64,000 nt of DNA from Amycolatopsis sp. NBC_00345 (GCF_036116635.1 NZ_CP107995.1:8556001-8620000); one strand, 5' to 3'. Counted from the first letter of the stretch, positions 8,559-18,098 are shown. Notes: generated from the letters alone by a model not told the origin. Program-made: numbers and translations.

Positions 8559-8955
8559 GACGGCCACGGGGCCCGGACGGGTCCTAGTCGCGGTGTACGC
8601 CATCTTCGCGCTGGCCGCGACGTCGCGCGCCGGCGTCCAGATCGGCACGAAGTTCCACGAAGCGCCCCTGGCGTACGCGCTGTCGGCGTTCGCGGCGGTG
8701 GTCTACGTCCTCGCGACGTTCGCGCTCGCCCGCGGCGGCGAGCGGTGGTGGCGGGTCGCGCTGGTCTCGTGCTCGGTCGAGCTGCTCGGCGTGCTGACCG
8801 TCGGCACGCTCAGCATCTTCGACAAAGCCGCGTTCCCGGACGCCACGGTGTGGTCGGTGTACGGCGAGGGCTACCTGTTCATCCCGCTGGTGCTGCCGGT
8901 GATCGGCCTGTACTGGCTCCGGCGGACGGCGCCCCGGCGGGTCACGGCCGGCTGA
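8542..8955 (+). CDS. Small integral membrane protein, partner of the preceding gene
   Basis: A 137-residue protein with four predicted helices and the conserved-looking stretch FDKAAFPDATVWSVYGEGY between helices 3 and 4. It starts with GTG inside the 3' end of the previous gene, indicating coupling. Similar acidic/aromatic loops with a late Gly-Tyr occur in actinobacterial hypothetical membrane proteins; no enzymatic motif is seen. It may form a complex with its partner (inference). Confidence 0.7.
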   Translation: MEQARRTATGPGRVLVAVYAIFALAATSRAGVQIGTKFHEAPLAYALSAFAAVVYVLATFALARGGERWWRVALVSCSVELLGVLTVGTLSIFDKAAFPDATVWSVYGEGYLFIPLVLPVIGLYWLRRTAPRRVTAG

Positions 8956-9137
8956 GCTGGGGCTGGCCGGGGTCGACGCCTTGCCCAGCGTGTTGGCCGG
9001 TTCGGGGCCCGGTGCGTCGTGCGACGGCTGTTTTTGTCGGTGGTCGCGCCTACGGTGGGAAGAGTCTGCGGCGGTGGCGGGTTGGTACCTGTGCCGGCGG
9101 CAGACCTCCGGCCTTGGCGTTCGCGGAAGAGGAGACC

Positions 9138-9521
9138 ATGTCCCAGGCTATGCAGAAGAAGATCCCCGGCCCGGACCACCCGATCACGGTCGAGCCGAAC
9201 CCGTCGCGCGTGGTGGTGAAGGTCGGCGGCCAGGTCGTCGCGGACACCACCCGCGCCCAGGCCCTGTCCGAGGCCGGCTACCCCGCGGTGCAGTACATCC
9301 CGCGCGAGGACGTCGACCTGTCGGGTTTCGCCCGCACCGAGCACGAGACGTACTGCCCGTACAAGGGCAGCGCGTCGTACTACAGCATCACGTCCCTCGG
9401 CGCGGACGGCGAGAACGTGGTGTGGACGTACGAAGAGCCGTACGACGCGGTCGCGGACATCAAGGACCACCTCGCGTTCTACCCGAACCGGGTCACCGTT
9501 GAGGAGGTGGCCGCCGACTGA
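9138..9521 (+). CDS. DUF427 domain protein
   Basis: A 127-residue protein with a DUF427 core: VEPNPSRVVVKVGG, then YIPREDVD, TYCPYKGSASYYSI and WTYEEPYDAV. The family is a small beta-barrel of unknown biochemical role, soluble and cytoplasmic. ATG 9138 follows GAAGAGGAG. It stands alone between the membrane protein pair and the ABC operon. Confidence 0.88.
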   Translation: MSQAMQKKIPGPDHPITVEPNPSRVVVKVGGQVVADTTRAQALSEAGYPAVQYIPREDVDLSGFARTEHETYCPYKGSASYYSITSLGADGENVVWTYEEPYDAVADIKDHLAFYPNRVTVEEVAAD

Positions 9522-9905
9522 CGGCTGGTTGCTGAATCGGCCGGTTGCCGGATCGGCCGGCTCGGCTGGTTGCTGAATCGGCAGCGGCAGAGCGGGCGGT
9601 CAGCGCAGGTCGGCGGCCGCCCGCCACCGCTGTCTGGTTCAACCTCGCCGGCCGCGTCGCCGCCGGGCGATGTGAGGTGGGCGTCCGCCGGTGGTTACCG
9701 CCGGGCGATGCGACGTGGGTGCTGGCCGGTGGTTGCCGCGGAGCGCTGCGACGTGGGCGTACGCCGGTGCCGAGGGACACCCGGGTCCTCCCCGGGGATG
9801 ACCCGGGTCGTCTCGGTGGACGACCTGGTGCGGCCGTCGATCGGACGTTTTCGCCGCCGCTCGGGGGCACTGTGGGAGTCACGCTGCGACTCCCACGGAG
9901 GGCCC
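9522..9905 (+). other. Intergenic region with short direct repeats
   Basis: The stretch contains two copies of GGTTGCTGAATCGG (about 9527 and 9569) and, at 9670-9755, three diverged copies of a GCGATGYGACGTGGGYG-like unit. Coding-frame character is weak until ATG 9906. It presumably carries the promoter of the ABC operon. Confidence 0.45.
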
Positions 9906-10811
9906 ATGATCGAGGTAGTGAACCTGAGCAAGCACTACGGCGACACCACCGCGGTGGACGACCTGTCGTTCACCGTCCGGGCCGGCCGGGTCACTGGTTT
10001 CCTCGGGCCGAACGGCGCCGGGAAGTCCACCACGATGCGGATGATCCTCGGGTTGGACAACCCGTCGTCGGGCCGCGCGCTGATCGGCGGCCGGCCCTAC
10101 CGGGAGCTGAAGAATCCACTTCGGACGGTCGGGGCGCTGCTGGACGCGAAGTGGGTGCACCCGCAGCGTTCGGCACGGAAACACCTGACGTGGATCGCCG
10201 CCATGAACGGGATTTCCCGCGCGCGGGTGGGTGAGGTGCTCGACGTCGTCGGGCTCGCGGAGGTCGCCGGACGGCGGGCGGGCGGGTTCTCACTCGGGAT
10301 GGCCCAGCGGCTCGGCATCGCCACCACCCTGCTCGGCGACCCCCAAGTGTTGCTGTTCGACGAGCCGGTGAACGGCCTCGACCCGGAGGGCATCCACTGG
10401 ATCCGCGGGCTGCTGCACCGGCTCGCGGAAGAGGGCAGGACGGTGCTGGTGTCCAGCCACCTGCTTTCGGAAATGGCGTTGACCGCGCAGGACCTGGTCG
10501 TGATCGGGCGGGGGAAGCTGATCGCGGAATGCGGGGTCGACGAGTTCGTCGACCGGGCCGGGGACAAGACCGTCCGCGTCCGCACCCCGCGCGGCGCCGA
10601 GCTGCGCGGACTGCTGGAACGGCGGCAGGCCATGTTCGCCGACGACGGCGACGCCATCGTCGTGTCCGGAATGGACACCGCGAGCATCGCCGAACTGGCC
10701 GCTGCCAACGGAATCGTCCTGCACGAGCTGAGCCAAGTCCGCGGCTCGCTCGAAGAGGCGTTCATGCGCCTCACCAGCGACGCTGTCGAGTACCACGCCG
10801 ACGCCCACTGA
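9906..10811 (+). CDS. ABC transporter ATP-binding protein (DrrA/CcmA-type)
   Basis: A 301-residue soluble ATPase with Walker A GPNGAGKST, a FSLGMAQR signature, Walker B VLLFDEPVNGLD and the H-loop SSHLLSE. The C-terminal 80 residues form the extra domain typical of bacitracin/antibiotic-type exporter ATPases. ATG 9906 follows CGGAGGGCCC; the frame is open far upstream but that part has no conserved sequence. It works with the permease that starts 19 bp downstream, and a two-component system completes the operon, suggesting a drug- or cell-envelope-responsive exporter. Confidence 0.9.
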   Translation: MIEVVNLSKHYGDTTAVDDLSFTVRAGRVTGFLGPNGAGKSTTMRMILGLDNPSSGRALIGGRPYRELKNPLRTVGALLDAKWVHPQRSARKHLTWIAAMNGISRARVGEVLDVVGLAEVAGRRAGGFSLGMAQRLGIATTLLGDPQVLLFDEPVNGLDPEGIHWIRGLLHRLAEEGRTVLVSSHLLSEMALTAQDLVVIGRGKLIAECGVDEFVDRAGDKTVRVRTPRGAELRGLLERRQAMFADDGDAIVVSGMDTASIAELAAANGIVLHELSQVRGSLEEAFMRLTSDAVEYHADAH

Positions 10812-10830
10812 ATCCACCGAGGAAACCGTC

Positions 10831-11535
10831 ATGAACCTGCTGATCGCGGAACGCGTCAAACTGCTCTCCACCCGCGCACCTTGGTACTGCCTGATCGGCG
10901 CGCTCCTCGTGCTGGTCGGGTCCGCGGTCTACACCGCGCTCGACGCCACCGCGCCGTTGACCATGGACGACACGGACAACGGCCTCGTCCTGCGGCTGGG
11001 CCTGGTGATCGTGATGGTCCTGGCCACACTCTCGGTCACCACCGAGTACCGCTTCGGGACCATCCGGACGACGTTCCAGGCTGCCCCCACACGTGTGCCG
11101 GCGCTGATCGCCAAGGCCGTTGTGGTCGCGCTGGGCGCCGGCGCGGTGGGTTTGCTGGGCAGGGCCGGCTCCTGGGCGGCGCTCGCCACACTGGGCCCGG
11201 CGGGCAGCAATGTCGTCCTGCGCAACGGTTCTGACTGGCGGCTGGTGTTCGGGGTGAGCCTGTTCTTCGCGATCGGCGCGGTGATCGCGGTCGCGGTGGG
11301 GATCCTGGTCCGGCACACCGCGGGCGCGGTCGCGATCGTGGTCGGCTACCCGATGATGGGCGAACTGCTGCTCAACCCCGTGCTCGAGGACAAGGCGCAG
11401 TACCTGCCGTTCAACCTGGGGCAGAGCTTCCTCGCGAACGACTCGGGGCCGTGGACCGGGCTGCTGGGGTACGCCGTGATCGCGCTCGTCCTCTTCGGGA
11501 TCGCCGTCGAGGTCGCGAAGCGGCGGGACGCGTAG
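10831..11535 (+). CDS. ABC-2 type transporter permease
   Basis: A 234-residue membrane protein with six likely helices (the first around residues 15-35, the last ending near 230) and a C-terminal KRRDA. It begins MNLLIAERVKLLSTRAPWY, the amphipathic start usual for permeases partnered with DrrA-like ATPases. It is preceded by GAGGAAA. The translational partner lies directly upstream and the histidine kinase 4 bp downstream. The substrate cannot be read from sequence. Confidence 0.85.
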   Translation: MNLLIAERVKLLSTRAPWYCLIGALLVLVGSAVYTALDATAPLTMDDTDNGLVLRLGLVIVMVLATLSVTTEYRFGTIRTTFQAAPTRVPALIAKAVVVALGAGAVGLLGRAGSWAALATLGPAGSNVVLRNGSDWRLVFGVSLFFAIGAVIAVAVGILVRHTAGAVAIVVGYPMMGELLLNPVLEDKAQYLPFNLGQSFLANDSGPWTGLLGYAVIALVLFGIAVEVAKRRDA

Positions 11536-11539
11536 TTAG

Positions 11540-12727
11540 GTGGTAGGGGTGCACAAGCTGTTCGACCGGTCGCTGATCATCGACTTGCTGCTCGTCGCGG
11601 TGCTCGGCGCGGGCTCGCTGCCGAGCATCCTCGCGTCCGGCCGGTCCTGGAACGTGGTGCTGGCGATCACCGTGGCCCTGCTCGTACCGATCTTCGCGCG
11701 TCGCCAGTTTCCCGCGCGGGCAATGGTGTTCGTGGTCGCCGTCTCGATCGTGCAGGCCCTGCTGCCGCTGCCATACGCGGGCCGGCTGCTCGTCGCGAAC
11801 CTGGCACTGGCCGTCCTGATGTACTCGGTGGTCGTCCACGGCCGCCGGCGCGGCCGCTGGTGGTTGTTGTTCGCGGCCGAGTTCCTGTTCCTGGTCTGGG
11901 CCGTCTACGTCGGTGGGTTCGCCGGGGCCGTCGCGTTCGTGATGGTGACCGCCGTCATGGTGGCCGCGGTGACCACCGCCGAGCTGAACGTCAACCGGCG
12001 GCGACAGCTGGCCGACGCGCAGGAGCGGGCTCTCGAAGCCGAAGAGCGCCGTGACGCGCTGGCGAGGACCGCCGTCGTCGAGGAACGCGCGCGGATCGCC
12101 CGCGAAATGCACGACATCGTCGCGCACGCGGTCAGCACCATGGTCATGCAGTCGGAGGGGGCCCGGTTGCTGGGCATGCGGAATCCCGCCGCCGTGGACG
12201 AAGCGCTGCGGACGATCGGTGTGACCGGGCGGGAGGCCGTCGGCGAGTTGCGGCGGATTCTCGGCCTGCTGCGCGAATCCGAGGCGGACACGGAACCCCA
12301 GCCGGGGGTCGGCGCGCTCGGTGAGCTGGTCGGGAAGGTGCGTTCCGCCGGGCTGGAAACCCGCCTCGTGGTCGAAGGCGACGCCGAGGGGATCCCACCC
12401 GGCGCCGCGCTCACCGCGCACCGGATCGTCCAGGAAGCACTGACCAATGTGGTCAAACACGCGCCGACGGGCGCCCGGTGCACGGTGACCGTCGGCTACG
12501 GGACGCCGGGCGAGTCGCGCCGGACGGTTACGATCGAGGTCGTCAACGACGGCGGCCAAGGCCCGCGCGTCCACCTCGCGGAGCCGGGCGCGGACGGCTA
12601 CGGCATCCGCGGCATGCGGGAGCGAGTCTCGATGTACGGCGGGGAGCTGATCGCCGAACCGCAGCCGGACGGGGGTTTCCGGGTCGCCGCCCGGCTTCCG
12701 CTCACGATGTCCTCGGAGGAACTGTGA
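11540..12727 (+). CDS. Sensor histidine kinase (NarL/DesK-type, HisKA_3)
   Basis: A 395-residue kinase. The N-terminal 150 residues hold five or six hydrophobic helices with very short loops, so sensing is probably within the membrane. The HisKA_3 box ERARIAREMHDIVAHAVS contains the phosphoacceptor His. The HATPase end has IVQEALTNVVKHA, GYGIRGMRERVS and GGFRVAARLP. GTG 11540 is used here; GTG 11549 (MHKLFDRS) is an equally plausible start with AGGTGG at better spacing. Its stop overlaps the response regulator start, so the pair is coupled. It likely controls the ABC genes just upstream (inference). Confidence 0.88.
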   Translation: MVGVHKLFDRSLIIDLLLVAVLGAGSLPSILASGRSWNVVLAITVALLVPIFARRQFPARAMVFVVAVSIVQALLPLPYAGRLLVANLALAVLMYSVVVHGRRRGRWWLLFAAEFLFLVWAVYVGGFAGAVAFVMVTAVMVAAVTTAELNVNRRRQLADAQERALEAEERRDALARTAVVEERARIAREMHDIVAHAVSTMVMQSEGARLLGMRNPAAVDEALRTIGVTGREAVGELRRILGLLRESEADTEPQPGVGALGELVGKVRSAGLETRLVVEGDAEGIPPGAALTAHRIVQEALTNVVKHAPTGARCTVTVGYGTPGESRRTVTIEVVNDGGQGPRVHLAEPGADGYGIRGMRERVSMYGGELIAEPQPDGGFRVAARLPLTMSSEEL

Positions 12728-13380
12728 CGTACCGCGTGCTCGTCTGCGACGACCAGGCGCTCATGCGCGGGGGCCTGCGCATGATCATCGAGAGCGCGGA
12801 CGACCTGGTGCTGGCCGGGGAAGCGGAGAACGGCGGCCAGGCGGTGGACCTGGCCGCGGCGGTCCGGCCGGACCTGGTGCTGATGGACGTCCGCATGCCG
12901 GTGCTCGACGGCGTCCAGGCCACCGAGCGGATCTGCGCGCGGGACCCGGCGGTCAAGGTGCTCATGCTGACCACCTTCGACCTCGACGAGTACGTCCTCG
13001 CCGCAACCCGGGCGGGCGCGGGCGGGTTCCTGCTCAAGGACGCGAGCGGCGAGGACATGCTGCTCGCGATGCGGGCGGTGCTGCGCGGCGACCGCGTGCT
13101 CGCGCCGACGGTGGTCGACCGGATGATGGAGCGTTACCTCGCCGCGCACCCCGAGCCCTCGGACGACCGCCGCCTCACCCGGCTCACCGACCGCGAACGC
13201 GACGTACTGGTGCTGGTCGCGCGAGGGCTCAACAACACCGAGATCGCCGAACGGCTGTTCATCGGCGTGACCACGGTGAAGACCCACCTCGGCCGGGTGC
13301 TCGACAAACTGGAGCTGCGCGACCGGCTGCAGGCCGTGGTGTTCGCCTACGAGCACGGGCTGGTCACGCCTTCGCCGTGA
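12724..13380 (+). CDS. LuxR/NarL-type response regulator
   Basis: A 218-residue regulator. The receiver domain shows the acidic pair DD near the start, phosphoacceptor Asp in VLMDVRMP, a Thr in MLTTFD and Lys in LLKDAS. The C-terminal LuxR helix-turn-helix reads LTDRERDVLVLVARGLNNTE and continues to TTVKTHLGRVLDKL. The GTG start overlaps the kinase stop by 4 bp (GTGA). It is the cognate partner of the upstream kinase. Confidence 0.93.
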   Translation: MTYRVLVCDDQALMRGGLRMIIESADDLVLAGEAENGGQAVDLAAAVRPDLVLMDVRMPVLDGVQATERICARDPAVKVLMLTTFDLDEYVLAATRAGAGGFLLKDASGEDMLLAMRAVLRGDRVLAPTVVDRMMERYLAAHPEPSDDRRLTRLTDRERDVLVLVARGLNNTEIAERLFIGVTTVKTHLGRVLDKLELRDRLQAVVFAYEHGLVTPSP

Positions 13381-13397
13381 CGGCTGACGCTGTGAGA

Positions 13398-13427
13398 CGG
13401 GCCCGCCGACGGTCACCGGCGGGCCCG
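13398..13427. terminator. Bidirectional terminator hairpin
   Basis: An 11-bp perfect stem CGGGCCCGCCG/CGGCGGGCCCG with an 8-nt loop lies between the convergent response regulator and hydrolase genes, 17 bp and 6 bp from their stops. Confidence 0.75.
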
Positions 13428-13432
13428 CGTGG

Positions 13433-15031
13433 TCACGGGGCGGGTACCGGCAGCGGCAGGCCGGGGACGCTCTGGTCCGGGGGGACGACGCCGTCCACCA
13501 GGTAGTCGTCCACGATCTTGTCCACGGCCTTGTTGCCGCCGAGCGCGTAGATGCCGTGGTCACCCTCGCCGGTGACGGTGACCATCCGCGAGTTCGCGAA
13601 GGCGGCGTGGGCCTTCCGCGCGCCTTCGATCGGCGTGGCCGGGTCGTGCTCGGACTGGACCATCAGGACCGGCGGGACGCCCTTGCCGTCCACCACCGGC
13701 AGCGGCCGCGGCTGGCTCTTCCAGAAGGCGCAGACCTGCAACGGCATCCAGGCCGAGTTGTACAGCGTCACGCCGCGGTCGATGTACTGCTGGGACTGAC
13801 GGATCAGCGACTGGCGATCGCCCGTCCACGGCCCGTCGTTGCACAGGGTGGTGAGCAGCGTGGCCAGCATCGAGTCGGAGGCGTCGGCCGCGTCCCGCAG
13901 CGGGCCGGGCGCCTTCGGCTCCGACAACGCGGCTTTGAGCGCCGTCCGGGCGTCGCCCTTGGCCTGCTCCGACGCGCGGTTGCCGGTCAGCGTCTTGGCC
14001 ATGACCAGGATGTCGGCCACCTGCGGGAAGGTGCTCTTGGCCTTGAGCGAGCCGATCAGGTAGTTGTCCAGCGTGGTCGGGCCGAACCGGGTGCCGTTCA
14101 CGTCGATCGGGCCGCGGGTCAGCGCGTACCGGAGGTTCTCGTAGGTCTGCCGGGCCGCCTCGCCGCTGGTGCCGAAGTGGTACTTGGCGTCGTAGCGGGC
14201 GATCCAGGGGAGGAAGTCCTGGCGCCAGCGGCGTTCGTACGCGACCGGCTGCAGGTTGAACGAGTTCTGCCAGCTGGTGGTGAACTCGGTCGAGGAGTCC
14301 AGCACGAACCGGCCGGTGCGTTGCGGGAACTGCTGGGCGTAGTGCGCCCCGAGCCAGGTGCCCGCCGAATACCCGATCCAGTTCACCTGCTCCTGGCCGA
14401 GCAGGACGCGCAGCAGGTCCAGGTCCCTGACGTTCTGGAACGTGCTGATCAACGAGCCCAGCTCGCCGGCGGCCTGCCGGCAGGAGCTCGCGACGTACTG
14501 GACCGCGTCCACGATCAGGTTCAGGTTGTGCGGATCGCGGTTGCGCGGGTCCAGGTCCTGGCCGGTGCTGCCCGCACCGTCGCAGGTGACGTTGGTGCTC
14601 TTGCCGGTGCCGCGGGTGTCGATGCCGATGATCTCCTGGTGCTCACGCAGCCGGTCCTGGCCGCGCAACGCGACCGGGAACCAGCGCCCGGGCCCGCCGG
14701 GGCCGCCCGGGTTGGTCAGCACCGACGCCGTGGTCGCGCCGGTGGCCTTGAGCCGGCTGACCGCGATGGTCAGGTCCTGCCGCTCGTCCGGACGGTCCCA
14801 GTCGCGCGGCGTGCGGAACGCGCCGCACTCGAGGCCCTCGATGCCGGTGCCCGGCGGCAGATCGGTCAGCTCACCGGTGGCGCAGGGATGCCAGCCCAGC
14901 GACTGCCCGGTGTAGCGGCCGGGGATGTTCGTGGTGTTCAGCGGGGCTGGCCCGGCCAGCGCCGGTGTCATCCCGGCGAGCAACCCGCCCACCGCCAACG
15001 GGACCACCAAAGTAAAACGCAGTCTCCTCAT
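13433..15031 (-). CDS. Secreted alpha/beta hydrolase, tripeptidyl aminopeptidase (TAP) family
   Basis: A 532-residue exported serine hydrolase. The signal peptide MRRLRFTLVVPLAVGGLLAG ends near PALAGPA. The nucleophile elbow is GYSAGTWLGA, the oxyanion region NPGGPGGPG, and the C-terminal TAP-like domain ends with the catalytic His in TGEGDHGIYALGG, after Asp in SEHDPATPIEGA. This layout matches the S33 family prolyl/tripeptidyl aminopeptidases of Streptomyces. ATG 15031 is preceded by AAGGGAGAAA; an upstream start at 15106 would bury the signal peptide. It is divergent from a second member of the family. Confidence 0.88.
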   Translation of the reverse strand: MRRLRFTLVVPLAVGGLLAGMTPALAGPAPLNTTNIPGRYTGQSLGWHPCATGELTDLPPGTGIEGLECGAFRTPRDWDRPDERQDLTIAVSRLKATGATTASVLTNPGGPGGPGRWFPVALRGQDRLREHQEIIGIDTRGTGKSTNVTCDGAGSTGQDLDPRNRDPHNLNLIVDAVQYVASSCRQAAGELGSLISTFQNVRDLDLLRVLLGQEQVNWIGYSAGTWLGAHYAQQFPQRTGRFVLDSSTEFTTSWQNSFNLQPVAYERRWRQDFLPWIARYDAKYHFGTSGEAARQTYENLRYALTRGPIDVNGTRFGPTTLDNYLIGSLKAKSTFPQVADILVMAKTLTGNRASEQAKGDARTALKAALSEPKAPGPLRDAADASDSMLATLLTTLCNDGPWTGDRQSLIRQSQQYIDRGVTLYNSAWMPLQVCAFWKSQPRPLPVVDGKGVPPVLMVQSEHDPATPIEGARKAHAAFANSRMVTVTGEGDHGIYALGGNKAVDKIVDDYLVDGVVPPDQSVPGLPLPVPAP

Positions 15032-15137
15032 TTTCTCCCTTTCCTCAATTCTTCGCGGAAACCGTAGAACGTGCTGGCCGGCGAGCGCATCAACCGCAGG
15101 TCTCATACTCGATGAAACTGAGGGATGAGGTGAAACG

Positions 15138-15164
15138 ATGACGTGAATACGCGTTTTACGTCAT
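15138..15164. promoter_or_regulatory. Palindromic site between divergent TAP genes
   Basis: Arms ATGACGTGAA and TTTACGTCAT are complementary apart from one G-T pair, with a 7-nt centre TACGCGT. It lies in the 298-bp divergent promoter region, so it may bind one regulator that controls both hydrolases. No adjacent regulator is obvious. Confidence 0.4.
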
Positions 15165-15329
15165 GCTTTTATCTCGAATTCCGGAAGCAATTCCGCCCGA
15201 ATTGCGGGCCGGGCAAGGTCTTTCGGCCTGGTTTGGTGCCCGTTTCGGTGCTCGGGGTGGCTCCTCGCGGTAGCACGTGTTACTGATGGAGCGACGATCT
15301 TGGTCCTGACACCTCCCGGAAGGGGAAGC

Positions 15330-16835
15330 ATGACTGTCCGAGGGGTGTGCCTGGCCGTGGTGGCCGGTGTGGGCGCCGCAATGCTGGCCGCGGCGCCCGT
15401 GTCGGCGGCACCGGCGGCGGCACCGGCGGCGGCACCGGCGGCCGGGATCAAGTGGGCGGAGTGCCCGCCGGATCTGGGCGCACCGCGGGGAACCGGCTGC
15501 GCCAACCTCGACGTGCCGCTCGACTATGCCAAGGCGTCCGGCAAGCAGATCAGCCTCACGCTGGCCGCGGCCGGCGTGCTCGACGCGCCGAACGTCCTGG
15601 TGGTCAACCCCGGTGGCCCCGGTGAGTCCGGGATCGGCACGGCGCAGCTCGTCTGGTCGTCGCTGCCGCCCGAACTCTCGGGGCAGTACCTGGTCGTCAG
15701 CTTCGACCCGCGCGGTGTCGGCGCCAGCTCGCCGGTGAACTGCGGTGACACCTCGGGCATCTTCCCGCGCCCGCTGCCGCCCTACCGGCCTTCGACCGCG
15801 GCGCAGGAAGAACAGCGTCAGGGCATCGCCAAGAAGATCGCCGACGCGTGCGCGCAGCACGCGGGCGACCTGCTGCCCCACATCACCACGCAGAACGCGG
15901 CGCGGGACATGGACCGGATCCGGCTCGCGCTCGGCAAGGACAAGCTGGACTACCTGGGCTACTCGTACGGCACGAAGCTCGGCGCGACGTACGCGACGAT
16001 GTTCCCGGCCACCAGCGGCCGGATCGTGCTGGACAGCGTCGTCGATCCGACGCTCACCGGTTACCAGGCGGGATTCCAGCAGGACCCGGCCCTGCAGCGG
16101 CGCGCGAGCCAGTTCTTCGCGTGGGCCGGGGCGAACGACGCGAAGTACCACCTCGGCACCACCGGCGACGCCGTCGGCAGTATCTGGAACACCACCCGCG
16201 ACGCGCTCGCCGCCCACCCCGCCGAGGACAAGGTGGGCAGCGCCGAGCTGGACGACATGCTGGCCTCGACCATGTACGTCGACGCGTCCTGGCCGACCCT
16301 TGCCGCGGCGGTTTCGCAGTACCGGGCCGGAGATCCCGGCGGACTCGTTTCGGCCGCGGGCGACCTGGCCCTGGACCCGGTGAACGGGGCCCAGCTCGCG
16401 TACAACTGCGCCGACGACAAGTGGCCTGCGGATTGGCGAACCTGGCACGCCGACACCGCGCGGGCCGACCGGAAGGCCCCGCTGTTCGCCTGGCAGAACA
16501 GCTGGTACTCGGCCCCGTGCGCGTTCTGGAAGGCACCGACCGCGCCGCCGATCAAGATCGGGTCCGGGAAAGCGCCGTCGGTGCTGCTGGTGCAGGCGAA
16601 GGACGATCCGGCCACCCCGGTCGAAGGCGCGTTGCACATGCAGCAGGCCATGCGCGGCTCCCGGCTGGTCCTTTCCGCGGGCGGCAACCACGGGCAGTTC
16701 CTGTTCGACCAGAACGCCTGCGTCGACAAGCCCGTCGTCGACTACCTGCTCACCGGCCGGCTCCCCGCCGCCGATGTGAAGTGCGCGGCCTCGCCGCCGC
16801 CGACCCCGGCGTCGTCGCCCCGTCCGTCATTGTGA
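15330..16835 (+). CDS. Secreted alpha/beta hydrolase, TAP family (second copy)
   Basis: A 501-residue paralogue of the divergent hydrolase. Signal peptide MTVRGVCLAVVAGVGAAMLA ends near VSAAP and runs into a short APAAAPAAA repeat. It has NPGGPGESG (oxyanion loop), nucleophile elbow GYSYGTKLGATYA, Asp in AKDDPATPVEGA and His in AGGNHGQFLF. ATG 15330 follows AGGGGAAGC. The C-terminus ends in a Pro/Ser-rich tail. It probably trims peptides outside the cell; substrate unknown. Confidence 0.88.
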   Translation: MTVRGVCLAVVAGVGAAMLAAAPVSAAPAAAPAAAPAAGIKWAECPPDLGAPRGTGCANLDVPLDYAKASGKQISLTLAAAGVLDAPNVLVVNPGGPGESGIGTAQLVWSSLPPELSGQYLVVSFDPRGVGASSPVNCGDTSGIFPRPLPPYRPSTAAQEEQRQGIAKKIADACAQHAGDLLPHITTQNAARDMDRIRLALGKDKLDYLGYSYGTKLGATYATMFPATSGRIVLDSVVDPTLTGYQAGFQQDPALQRRASQFFAWAGANDAKYHLGTTGDAVGSIWNTTRDALAAHPAEDKVGSAELDDMLASTMYVDASWPTLAAAVSQYRAGDPGGLVSAAGDLALDPVNGAQLAYNCADDKWPADWRTWHADTARADRKAPLFAWQNSWYSAPCAFWKAPTAPPIKIGSGKAPSVLLVQAKDDPATPVEGALHMQQAMRGSRLVLSAGGNHGQFLFDQNACVDKPVVDYLLTGRLPAADVKCAASPPPTPASSPRPSL

Positions 16836-16848
16836 CGCTGGGGCACGG

Positions 16849-17973
16849 TCACACCGGCGACGCCATCAGTTCGTGGCACGACGCGATGAGCGGGTGCGTG
16901 TCGCGGTGCCGCTGTTGCTGTTCGAGCGCGGCGATGGTGACCGAGGTGTTCACCAGGACCGCGCACCGCTCGCGGCGGCGTCCGACGAACGCGTCGAGGG
17001 CGCTGCCTGTGTCGTCGTGATCGGCCAGTTCTTCCGCCAGGACAAGGCCGTCCTCGATGGCGAGTGCCGCGCCGCTGGCCATCTGCGGCGACGGCGCGTG
17101 CGCGGCATCGCCGATCACGACGCTGCTGCCCCGCGACCAGGGCGCGTCCACCAGCGCGGTCTGCACCGGCCGTCGGACCACCGACGTCGACCTGGCGACG
17201 AGGCGACGTATCTCGGCGACGCGGTCAGGCCCCGGCCCGAGCAGGTCCCGCATCCGGCCGGCGAGTTCGGCGTCGGGGACCACGTCCGGCTCCGCCTTGG
17301 ACTCGACGAGGAACACGTAGGCCCCGCTCGAGGAGATCGGGACGATCCCGCACTGCTGGCCGGCGCCGAAAAAGGTGACGATGCCCGTGGCCCAGCCGGG
17401 GCGGGGGACGAGGGCGCGCCACACCATCTGGCCGTGATAGCGAATCGGGGCGGGCCGGCCGATGAGGTCCCGGACGACCGAACGAATACCGTCGGCACCC
17501 ACGAGAAGATCGACGACGCGGGCCGTGCCGTCGGTCAGCTCGACCCGCACTGGACCGGTCTCCTGACGCACCGCGGCGACGCTGATCCCGTTGCTGACCA
17601 CCACATCGAGCCGTCGCGCCTCGTCGAGCAGGATGCGGTGGAGCTCCGGCCGCGCGATGCCCACCATGGCCGGACGGTCCGGGCCCATCAGCCGTGGGAG
17701 ATCGATCCGGCCCTCGCTGTCGTCGGCGTCGACATTGGTGATCACGCTCATCCCGAAGCCGGCGGACAGGCAACGGTCAGCCAATCCGAGGGAGCCGAGC
17801 GCTCGCAGCGACGGGCCGCTCAAGGTCAGCCCCCACCCGGCCGTGCTGCCCGCGGCGCCGATCTCGACGATCTCGACCGCCCAGCCGCGTTGCGCCAGCG
17901 CGCTCGCCGTCGCCAGACCGCCGATGCCGGCGCCGGCGATCAACGCCGAACGCGCGTGATCGATAGTGCTCAT
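16849..17973 (-). CDS. FAD-dependent monooxygenase (PHBH-type)
   Basis: A 374-residue flavoprotein with N-terminal dinucleotide motif GAGIGGLATASALAQRG, the DG motif LLVGADGIRSVVRDL, and the C-terminal FAD motif VIGDAAHAPSPQMASG. These define group A aromatic hydroxylases. ATG 17973 follows GGGAGGAATTC. It is divergent from an AraC-type regulator 125 bp away, which likely controls it. Substrate cannot be inferred; phenolic or polyketide hydroxylation is typical of the class. Confidence 0.88.
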   Translation of the reverse strand: MSTIDHARSALIAGAGIGGLATASALAQRGWAVEIVEIGAAGSTAGWGLTLSGPSLRALGSLGLADRCLSAGFGMSVITNVDADDSEGRIDLPRLMGPDRPAMVGIARPELHRILLDEARRLDVVVSNGISVAAVRQETGPVRVELTDGTARVVDLLVGADGIRSVVRDLIGRPAPIRYHGQMVWRALVPRPGWATGIVTFFGAGQQCGIVPISSSGAYVFLVESKAEPDVVPDAELAGRMRDLLGPGPDRVAEIRRLVARSTSVVRRPVQTALVDAPWSRGSSVVIGDAAHAPSPQMASGAALAIEDGLVLAEELADHDDTGSALDAFVGRRRERCAVLVNTSVTIAALEQQQRHRDTHPLIASCHELMASPV

Positions 17974-18098
17974 GAATTCCTCCCGTACGCCGCTCTCCAG
18001 GCACATTAGGGCGACGCCGCGGGACGGAATGTCCAGTCGTGGACGAGACTATCCGGATCCGGCAACGAGAAGACCCGAACCGACGAGGGAGCCGACCG

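Noticed and set aside
13556..15067. 503-codon ORF opposite the TAP gene
   Set aside because: Antisense shadow; the minus-strand frame has the signal peptide and catalytic motifs.
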